DNA of 64,000 bases, from the NCBI RefSeq assembly GCF_045679555.1, contig NC_092089.1, forward strand, positions 3,083,652-3,147,651, read 5' to 3'. Source of the stretch: Salvelinus alpinus (taxonomy: Eukaryota > Chordata > Actinopteri > Salmoniformes > Salmonidae). This document shows positions 48,373-57,345 of this stretch, piece by piece. Every line of letters starts with the position of its first letter. The first letter of the stretch is position 1. A model generated the notes under the pieces. It ran no database searches. It saw only the letters and a list, made by a program, of their open reading frames with translations, and had not been told where the DNA came from. The position numbers were made by a program, and so were the translations under genes.

Positions 48373-48840
48373 TACTGTGTTTAAACAGGGACCGTTTTCA
48401 ACCATGGGGTTATTGTAGGATTTAATAACAGCAAGTAGACAGAGGACGGATATGAACTTTCTAGTCACAATATATATTACAGCCATATACAAACTCCTTA
48501 CATTTCATCATATAAAACAATGGGCAGACTAGGTATTAAAGAAACATTAAGCATATTTCTACAAAATTAAATAAATGACCTCTGTATTGATCTCTCTCTC
48601 CCTCTTCATACCCTGGGTTGACCCTATATACAGACAGGCCCTCTCCTCAATGTTTACTGGTCTCTTCAGTGCTTTGTTATCGTATGACTGGTGCAATACA
48701 TATCATCCCTCTCACTTGAGGTAGAAGTTGACCCGAACCACATATCCAGAATCAGATTGGCAACCCTCACTTCAACCTCGTACAATGCTTCAGTGCCTTG
48801 TTATAAGCATATCGAGGGTACATATCAATGTTCATTCCTG
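48373..48840 (-). other. Probable 3' untranslated region of il16
   Basis: Follows the il16 stop codon at 48841. A/T-rich with several ATTAAA/AATAAA-like motifs on the minus strand; the exact polyadenylation site is not determined. Confidence 0.4.
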
Positions 48841-51800
48841 TCACTGTGGTTTGTGAGGACGGTGTAGTACCACATCCACAGGCCCAGGGGGCAGTGTTCT
48901 GATCATGGTCCAGGCCTCCAGCCTCCTCAGGCCCACCAAGCTCACACCCTCGATCTCCAACACCTCGTCCCCTGGAGACACCTGGTTCACTGGACCACCT
49001 GAAAGAGAAGAGGGGCTTATTGTTAGCGGATGTTTACCTTGATATCTTTATCAGACACCTCATAACCAATGGTCTGAGCTTGGAGTTTGACACGTGTTTC
49101 GGCTGACTAAAGAGACATTCATTTGAATGACCTCAATAGAAAGGCCATCTCCTCTACCATGTGGTGATATACAGTAAGTGTATTTGATTTATTTGGCCAT
49201 TTAAAAACACAATATGTGTGGACACAATGCATTATTGCAGTTTTTAACTCATCGAGAATGACAAAAAACTTTTCACTTATTTCCATTATGGTCCTCTTGA
49301 AAATACATGAAAACAGAATATATTCACAAGATGATAACATGACAACAGAATATATTCACAAGATGATAACATGACAACAGAATATATTCACAAGATGATA
49401 ACATGACAACAGAATATATTCACAAGATGATAACATGACAACAGAATACTTAATTTTTTCAAAAGGGAGGAAACAGTAATAGGAATAAAATAGATGATCA
49501 AGTAACGTTCACTAATACTACTATATTTTGTAGGTAGGTTGACCTCTCACCCAGGAAGAGTTTCTGTACGGTGAGGGGTTTGTCTCCCAGGCTGGAACCC
49601 ACTCCTCCCTCCAGACTGAAGCCCAGGTCTCTGCTGCGCTTCTCCAGCCTCACACACATCCTCTGACCTGACACACAGGACACACACACACGGTCAAAAT
49701 GACTCCCACACACACATTTGCCTACGTTCTCTGTCAAAACAACATGTTCAGGATGATAAGAGAGAAGCTGTGGAAAAACAACAGGTTCAGGGTGAGAAGA
49801 GAGAAGCTGTGGAAAAACAACAGGTTCAGGGTGAGAAGAGAGAAGCTGTGGAAAAACAACAGGTTCAGGGTGAGAAGAGAGAAGCTGTGGAAAAACAACA
49901 GGTTCAGGGTGAGAAGAGAGAAGCTGTGGAAAAACAACAGGTTCAGGGTGAGAAGAGAGAAGCTGTGGAAAAACAACAGGTTCAGGGTGAGAAGAGAGAA
50001 GCTGTGGAAAAACAACAGGTTCAGGGTGAGAAGAGAGAAGCTGTGGAAAAACAACAGGTTCAGGGTGAGAAGAGAGAAGCTGTGGAAAAACAACAGGTTC
50101 AGGGTGAGAAGAGAGAAGCTGTGGAAAAACAACAGGTTCAGGGTGAGAAGAGAGAAGCTGTGGAAAAACAACAGGTTCAGGGTGAGAAGAGAGAAGCTGT
50201 GGAAAAACAACAGGTTCAGGGTGAGAAGAGAGAAGCTGTGGAAAAACAACAGGTTCAGGGTGAGAAGAGAGAAGCTGTGGAAAAACAACAGGTTCAGGGT
50301 GAGAAGAGAGAAGCTGTGGAAAAACAACAGGTTCAGGGTGAGAAGAGAGAAGCTGTGGAAAAACAACAGGTTCAGGGTGAGAAGAGAGAAGCTGTGGAAA
50401 AACAACAGGTTCAGGGTGAGAAGAGAGAAGCTGTGGAAAAACAACAGGTTCAGGGTGAGAAGAGAGAAGCTGTGGAAAAACAACAGGTTCAGGGTGAGAA
50501 GAGAGAAGCTGTGGAAAAACAACAGGTTCAGGGTGAGAAGAGAGAAGCTGTGGAAAAACAACAGGTTCAGGGTGAGAAGAGAGAAGCTGTGGAAAAACAA
50601 CAGGTTCAGGGTGAGAAGAGAGAAGCTGTGGAAAAACAACAGGTACAGGGTGAGAAGAGAGAAGCTGTGGAAAAACAACAGGTTCAGGGTGAGAAGAGAG
50701 AAGCTGTGGAAAAACAACAGGTTCAGGGTGAGAAGAGAGAAGCTGTGGAAAAACAACAGGTTCAGGGTGAGAAGAGAGAAGCTGTGGAAAAACAACAGGT
50801 TCAGGGTGAGAAGAGAGAAGCTGTGGAAAAACAACAGGTTCAGGGTGAGAAGAGAGAAGCTGAAATGACTTTGGAACATTGATCAATGTTGTTCTGCTTT
50901 AGATAACTTTTACCACAGTTCTAAAAAGTGCTACTGCAATGCTCCAACCAGCTGATCTATCTCACCAGTGTTAGCAGGCTCTGTCTGTGTCCCTCCTCGA
51001 CTGTCAGTCACTGTTCCTCCCTTACGGGGGTCTGTTACCCCCCCTCTCCTCAAAACAACCACGCCCATCCCCTGAGTCCGTGCCCTCCTTAGTGTCCTCA
51101 GCACCTCCCAGTGGGAGGAGCCACACAGCGCTGTGCCGTTGATTGACAGGACCTTGTCTCCCTCCTGGATGGATCCCTCCTTAGCAGCCACCCCTGCCGG
51201 GAACACCTTATGGACCTGGAAGACAAACACCAGAGGTCAGAGTAGACCACGAAGTGAAAAAACATGATGCCTAGGCTTTAGATCAGTGGGCTAATGTGGT
51301 CTTGAATTGTGTGGGTGACCTGAGTTGCTCACAGAAACATGGAAGCATTGGTACTAGTTGTGTAGTACTCACAATGACAGGTTTGTTCTGGTCCACTCCT
51401 CCTGCCATGGTGAAGCCCAGTCCCACACCAACATCCTTATGGAGAACCACCACCTGGACATCCTCATAGTTCTATAGAGCGGGGAGAGATAGCGAGGGGG
51501 ATAGAACAGCAACAGCACAAGATGGCAGTTGAGCATTGACAAATACTGATGCTATTATTAATGCTAATTAGAATGGAATAACACTAATGTAATGTTTTAG
51601 CTGGTTGTTTAGTCTGGTATAGTGAAGATAGTTGTAGTACCTGCAGCGTTGTGTCCCCCAGGCCCTTTACGTCGTCCAGCAGGCGGTTCAGCTCATCACT
51701 GCCCAGGACAGACACACAGGACAGTGCCGACACGTCAGACGACAGGCTGGCTGACCGGCTGGCTGACCGGCTGGCTGACCGGCTGGCTGACCGGCTGGAT

Positions 51801-54800
51801 GGCCACTCCTCACTGTCAGAGGAAGACTGGGGATCATAGTCCACCTCTCCGAAGTTACACAGCTCTGCCAGACTGAGGGAGAGAGACATAGTGGGGGAAT
51901 AAACTCAAAGATAAAATTGAATGATTAGATAAAAACAAGTAACAGGTAGCCTGACAATAATCACACCTTTCTAGCTGTTAATTGACTTTTAAACATGGTG
52001 CTTGTTGTGTTAGCGTAGTATTTTCATCATCAGTTGAAAATAGAAGTGACCCACCTGAGAGAGAAGCTCCTACGATGTGATTGGCTCATGGCGCTGGTGA
52101 CGGTCACCGAAGATTCAGCAGAGTCTGAGTCGTAGGTGGAGTCCTCGTCCTTCTCTGTACCTTCATCATCAGTATCCTCATCACTCCATCCCCCCTCCTC
52201 TGAGTTCCATCGAGCCAGGGTGGGGAGGAGGGGTAGGCTGCTGGGGGAGGAGGAGGTGAGGGGAAGGGACAGGGAATCCCTCCCCAGGCCAGAGTGTGAG
52301 ACTGGGATAGCAGGGTCAGTAGTGACCCTACCCTGGGCTGTGTGTGTGGAGACTGGAGGGTTCTTCAGGGCAGTCAGGCCTGAATCTACACCCTGTTGGT
52401 GTTTAGGCTGCAGGGAAGTAGTGGGGAGGTGTGGGGAGGTGGGAGGTGTGTTCTGGGGGTGGAAGGGGGAGTTCTGGGGGGTGTTGGTGGGTGTCTTGTC
52501 GTCATCGCTCACTGGAGATGGCAGGTTAGGTGAGTCTCTACTGTGAGGCCTCCTAGACTGGTCAGGGCCACCTGGAACGTCAGTGGAGTTGTTCATAGAG
52601 TTAGACAGCTGGGAGGATGAAGTGTCCTTGGCAGTGACTGTAGTAGTCTTTGTGTTGGTGCCTCTCCTACTCCAGTCCTGGGGTGTGACTGTGTGATTGG
52701 GGAGGTCTGGCTCATCAATGGAAAAGTCTCTCAGAGTGTCTCTGGTGGTTTTGCCATTCAGAGGGATGTCTAGTTTACCCTTGAGGTTGGAAAACGTACC
52801 AGAGCCAACAGCCTTCTCCCCCACTCTTCCTGTCTCCCCCACTCCTCCTGTCTCACCCACTCCCCGTACTAAACCTCTATAACCCACTCTGCCTATCTCC
52901 CCCACTCCCCCTCTCTCTCCTACTCCCCCTCTATAACACACTCCCCCTCTCTCCCCTACTCCCCCTCTATAACCCACTCCCCCTCTCTCCCCTACTCCCC
53001 CTCTATAACCCACTCCCCCTCTCTCCCCTACTCCCCCTCTATAACCCACTCCCCCTCTCTCCCCTACTCCCCCTCTCTCCCCTACTCCCCTTCTCTCCCT
53101 GCTCCCCAGCCTCACCTCATCCACTGACATAGACCTCACCGCCCACCCTCTATCAGTCTTCCTCTCTTCTCGCACTACCTCACCTCCTCTCCCTCCACCA
53201 AGTGCTTTATCTGGCACACTCTTCCTTACCCCTTCTCCTCGTCCTCTCACCCCATCCATAATTACAATCCCTCCCTCTCCTCTCCCTCTCTCCCATACTC
53301 CCCCCACCCCACCTACCTGTCTATCCAACCCACTCTTCCTGACTCCCTCTCCAGACTCACTGAGCTGCTCCGGGACAGAGAAAGCCCGTCTGGGCTTCAG
53401 GTAGTTGGGCACTGGGACCTGAGATGTCTGTGTCAGAGCTTCAAACTGGTGGATCTTGTTCCTCACACTGGCTGCAGAGGGCACTACCAGTTTCCCAGGT
53501 AACTTGGTATTTTCAGTGTTCTGTAATGTTATCCTCTGTGGGGTGTTGGCTTCAAACACATCTTCTGACAGGCTCTGTTCCCTGGCCACGCCTCTACCAG
53601 GGGTCTTGCTCCTGTCATAGGTGTCAGTTTTCCCATTAAGCTGATTGGTCAGGAGGGGGTTTGACCCTATGGTGACCCCTACTCCGGACGTTGTGATAGG
53701 CGGAGAGTCCCTGGTGGGTGTCACTGATAGTCTGTGCTGGGGGAGAGAGACTTCAGCGTTATCTCTCCCTCCCTTCTCCACCTCCTTTTTCTTGTGCCTT
53801 TTTCCTTCGACATCAGTCCATTTCTCTTTTTCCTGAGCCATGCTCCCCACCCTTATTCTCTCCTTTTCGCTGTCTTCACTACTTCCACTCTTTCTGCCCA
53901 CAGTGTTTGTCACCTCCTTAATCCCTCTCTCCTGTTTGTCTCCTAATGGAGGGGATAGTGAGGGGTCCCTAATGCACACTGATGACCCCTCCACTAACGG
54001 TGTGTGTGAGGGTTTGTATGAGAGTGTGGGTGTGGTCCACCCTGACACTGGAGACACTGAGGGGCTCAAACCAGACACCTTGACTGCACTACTCTGATGT
54101 CTCTGTGGTGTGTGTGTAGTGTGTGTGGTGTTCTGTTCTACCAGGGGTGTGTGTGTGGTGTTCTGTTCTACCAGGGGTGTGTGTGTGGTGTTCTGTTCTA
54201 CCAGGGGTGTGTGTGTGGTGTTCTGTTCTACCAGGGGCGTGTGTGTGGTGTTCTGTTCTACCAGGGGGGTGTGTGTGGTGTTCTGTTCTACCAGGGGTGT
54301 GTGTGTGGTGTTCTGTTCTACCAGGGGTGTGTGTGTGGTGTTCTGTTCTACCAGGGGTGTGTGTGTGGTGTTCTGTTCTACCAGGGGTGTGTGTGTGGTG
54401 TTCTGTTCTACCAGGGGTGTGTGTGTGGTGTTCTGTTCTACCAGGGGTGTGTGTGAGAGCAGGCCGTTCCTCTCCCCCCTGGATAAACCACTGAGGGGGG
54501 AGGGAAAGGTGGAGGAAAAGGGGGAGGAGAGGGGGGAGACAAAGACAGAGTCTGTGGTGGACTTCCTCCGATTGGCTGCTGTATCCCCCCCATCCCTCTC
54601 CAATAGAGACCAGTCTCCTACCGGTGCTGAGAGACGCTTGGTTCTGGTTGAGTCCTTCACATCCTCATCTCTGTTAGTAGCTTTATCAGGTCCAGTAGTC
54701 CCATAGAGCTTCTGTATCCGGTCCCAGATACTCTGACCCCTGGAGGATCCAAGAGATCCACGGGCTGATTTTCTGGTTCCAGACCCAGGACCTGGACTAG

Positions 54801-55266
54801 ACCTCAGCCTGGTGGGGAGGGACTGGCCCCCACTGGCCCTCTCCAGAGATAGAGCCACATACCCTAGACCCACAGGGGACACCCCTTCACCAAGGGAACA
54901 CTCTGACCCCCCAACGGGGCTCATCACTTCCCCTGGTCCAACTGAGTTAAAGGCCTTCACCCTGGACAACACATTGCTCTCTCCTGCCCCCCTACTCTCC
55001 AAACTCTGTGCTCGTTGAAGTGTGGACCCCCCTAGGTTCCCAGAACACCTCAGCAGCCCCGTCCTGAGCCCCTCGCCAGGGCTAGCCCCCCTTCCTCTCC
55101 AGTCTAAACTCTTACTCCTTTTGGGCAGGTTTATCCTTCTCCACTCTGTCCTGCCCTGGTCTCCAGCCAACTTCCCTGCACTGCCACAGTTTCCTCCCCT
55201 GTCACTGCCATCCTCTGGGATCACGTCCCTCACACCACCACTCTGTCTCAACTGTCCGGTGGCCAT
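48841..55266 (-). CDS. il16: Pro-interleukin-16 (two PDZ domains)
   Basis: A cytosolic/nuclear PDZ scaffold whose C-terminal part is released in mammals as a CD4-binding cytokine. Exons (minus strand): 52055-55266, 51641-51872, 51373-51471, 50966-51215, 49551-49667, 48841-48998. GT/AG borders and phases (2, 0, 0, 1, 1) agree, giving 1355 residues. The start MATGQLRQSG has a good Kozak context. PDZ-A is built from VVVLHKDVGVGLGFTMAGG, HKVFPAGVAAKEGSIQEGD and KVLSINGTALCG. PDZ-B is built from MCVRLEKRSRDLGFSLEGG, GDKPLTVQKLFLG, SPGDEVLEIEGVSLVG and LEAWTMIRTLP. These and the upstream CVSVLGSDELNRLLDDVKGL match human IL16 block by block. The large exon is Ser/Pro/Thr-rich and disordered-looking, with PSAASVRNKIHQFEAL as a conserved island, and holds two in-frame repeat arrays. 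The extra N-terminal PDZ domains of the long mammalian form are absent. TVTD/SR between the PDZ domains could serve as a caspase-type site (inference). Confidence 0.92.
49319..49450. repeat. 32 bp tandem repeat, four copies
   Basis: TATTCACAAGATGATAACAT, GACAACAGAATA, in the last intron of il16. Copies identical. Confidence 0.93.
49750..50868 (-). repeat. 39 bp minisatellite in an il16 intron, with an acceptor-like site in each unit
   Basis: About 28 copies, nearly perfect. On the minus strand the unit reads CCTGTTGTTTTTCCACAGCT, TCTCTCTTCTCACCCTGAA. TTGTTTTTCCACAG is a strong-looking 3' splice site. Open frames in several phases on both strands are by-products of the 39 bp period. A single T-to-A variant lies near 50644; otherwise the copies are homogeneous. 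Confidence 0.95.
51738..51797 (-). repeat. 12 bp coding repeat in il16 (RSAS)
   Basis: CTGGCTGACCGG repeated four times in frame, encoding RSASRSASRSASRSAS just after DSEEWPSS. An SR-type low-complexity stretch. Confidence 0.9.
52830..53100 (-). repeat. Coding repeat in il16 (GERGGVGYRGGV)
   Basis: Roughly 18 bp half-units encoding alternating GVGERG and GVGYRG about 18 times, in frame with the large exon. Gly/Arg-rich. Confidence 0.9.
54108..54456 (-). repeat. Coding minisatellite in il16, 30 bp unit (HTPLVEQNTT)
   Basis: Eleven in-frame copies of a 30 bp unit encoding HTPLVEQNTT. Copies differ by only one or two silent or near-silent changes (GGGGTG/GGGGCG/GGGGGG). A diverged SHTPLVEGSS lies about 35 residues further along the protein and may be the seed. 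Confidence 0.95.
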
Positions 55267-55736
55267 TGTGGAGCCTGTTGTGTATTTCCCCTCACTGGGG
55301 AATGGGGCCAGTGCGAGTTGAATTATTCCAAATGTAGTATGTAGTAAAAGGTGACAGTTTAAGAATCCCAGTAATCCTTTTTGCAGTTTAACCACTGGTC
55401 AAAATCATCACAGAAGCCTTCGACAGCAGCACAGGCCTGGTAGGAAAGGTGTTTGTCTGCCCCAGCAGAAACGTCAGAGTGGTTGAACTGCAATCTGCTC
55501 ATGTTTGGGGCTCCAGATATCAACAGACACTCACTTGTATATCCACAGGTTTGAGATTCCATCCATGAAGATTCTCTGCATTTCTGTCTCCCACACACTC
55601 AGAGATGATTGTTAGTTCTCCTTCCCTCTCTGTCCATTCCTCTCTGTGTCTCTGTGGTGTCGGCTCCAGTAGTCAAACAGAGGTCCTCAGCAGTGAAGTT
55701 TTCCTGGGTGAGCGGTCACACATAAGCCTCAGAACA
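55267..55736 (-). other. il16: il16 5' untranslated exon sequence
   Basis: Upstream of the il16 ATG the minus strand extends to a 3' splice-site-like sequence, TCTTTATGTTTGCAG/TGTTCTGAGG (edge 55736). Stops precede the ATG in frame, so this part is probably non-coding. Alternatively the acceptor CCCCATTCCCCAG nearer the ATG is used. Confidence 0.4.
55359..55562 (-). CDS. Small upstream ORF or unrecognised exon before il16
   Basis: A 67-codon minus-strand frame starting MESQTCGYTSECLL and ending LNCKKDYWDS with a stop, 92 bp before the il16 ATG. Its composition (Cys pairs, DDFDQW) looks protein-like and it contains no repeat. It could be a translated upstream ORF reducing il16 translation. 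Not recognised as a known family. Confidence 0.3.
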   Translation of the reverse strand: MESQTCGYTSECLLISGAPNMSRLQFNHSDVSAGADKHLSYQACAAVEGFCDDFDQWLNCKKDYWDS

Positions 55737-55933
55737 CTGCAAACATAAAGAAATATATCATATGTCAAATGTTATGTTATACTTACATATGAAAAACATT
55801 GCATATTTTTACTGAGAAAATTCCATCTTTGAAATGAAATGGTTAGGAATGCTGAGGTAACGGTATTCTGGACACTATGGTCAAATGTAATGATACAGTA
55901 CAGCTAGTAGCACACAGTAGCCAGATTACAGTC

Positions 55934-55969
<36 letters not shown>

Positions 55970-56840
55970 TGGAGATGACAGAGACAGAAAGAGACAAAGA
56001 GAGACAGAAAAGAGAAAGACTGAAAAGGAGATGACAGAAAGAGACAGAGACAGAGAGATAGAAAGAAGAAAAAAATACAGAAAAGGAGAGATATGTAAAG
56101 AAATGAAAGTGTCAACAACAAAAAACGAATGAAAAAAAGAATTAAGTTGAAAAAAAAGAACATTCCAAACTCTATAGTAAGTCTCCATCCAACCACCATC
56201 TCAGTGAAGTGAGGTTACCTCATCAGTGAAACTCTGCTGCCTTCCATACATTCCCCTCATACTGACTCAATGAGTCCATTCACATAGAGGTCTCCCTCTG
56301 CACACACACACACTCACCACCTAAACACGTCACTTAAATGGGTATGTCCTAACAGCTGTTTACACTAGAAACATGTCCTAGGTCGACTGGACTGGCGACA
56401 ACCTAAAATCAAACTGGAAAAACCAATCAGACAACAATCCACTCTGACACTAGGAAACAATGTATTACACAGATACAGCCTAATCTCTCTCTTTCCTTCC
56501 TTCTTTCTCACTCTCTTTCTCTCTGTCTCTCTGTCTCTCTGTCTCTCTGTCTCTCTGTCTCTCTGTCTCTCTCGCACACACACACGCATATGCATGCACT
56601 CTCTCGTCAAATGAAACAATCAAAACACAGACAGAGATTCAAAGTGCTCCACAAAGGGCTCAGTCAAACAGAGTTGAATGTGATCAGATAAGATTGTAAC
56701 AGAAGCGGAACTGAGTGAAACTGCTTTCCATGCAGTTTGAATGGGCACTGCTTTCTGATGGAGCTACTGATATCTACACTGTCACTATCGTAGGGTACTG
56801 TTGACCTGCTGTTAGAACAATAGCATGGTGATGGACTTCT
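55737..56840. other. il16 upstream/intron sequence with simple repeats
   Basis: (GA)n at 55937-55965, GA/AGAGACAGA-rich at 55976-56070, (TCTCTCTG)n at about 56505-56575. No exon recognised. Confidence 0.4.
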
Positions 56841-57196
56841 TGTCACGCCCTGACCTTAGAGAGCCTTTTTATTTCTCTATTTGGTTAGGTCAGGTTGTGA
56901 TTTGGGTGGGCATTCTATGTTTTCTATTTCTTTGTTTTTGGCCGAGTGTGGTTCCCAATCAGAGGCAGCTGTCTATCGTTGTCTCTGATTGGGAATCATA
57001 CTTAGGCAGCCTTTTCCCCACCTATGTTGTGGGTAATTAATATTTTCTGTGTGTGTTTGTGTGCGCCACGGTTGCGTCACGTTCGGTCTCTGTTTACCTG
57101 TTTTTTGTGAAGGTTTGACTTTATTAAAGATGTGGAATTACAAGCTGCACCTTGGTTCATCTATGACAGGGAGTTTGAAGACAGTGAACGTGACAT
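56841..57196. mobile_element. Non-autonomous DNA transposon (TGTCACGCCCTGACC type)
   Basis: Left end TGTCACGCCCTGACC, right end GTGAACGTGACA, so TGTCACG/CGTGACA form short inverted ends. The internal hairpin TTCCCAATCAGAGGCAGCTG / TCTCTGATTGGGAA is characteristic. No coding capacity. Confidence 0.7.
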
Positions 57197-57311
57197 TTCC
57201 ATACAAAGCCACTCAGTATATGTTGGCCCATGTGGGAATCAGACCCTCAACTCTGGTGTTGCAATCAGCATGTTCCAACCTACTGAACCACCAGTTTATT
57301 TACTCATCTAT

Positions 57312-57345
57312 TTACCGTCTGTACAAGATACTCTACTCAGTACAA
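57312..57345. repeat. Isolated remnant of the 19 bp minisatellite
   Basis: TGTACAAGATACTCTACTCA, GTACAAGAT. Identical to the units at 62045-62515, but separated from them by the LINE at 57346-60236. Confidence 0.8.

Noticed and set aside
49498-50886. 462-residue minus-strand ORF joined to PDZ-B
   Set aside because: The repeat part is intronic. The PDZ-B exon has a proper acceptor at 49667 and matching phase with the upstream exon, so reading through the array is not needed.
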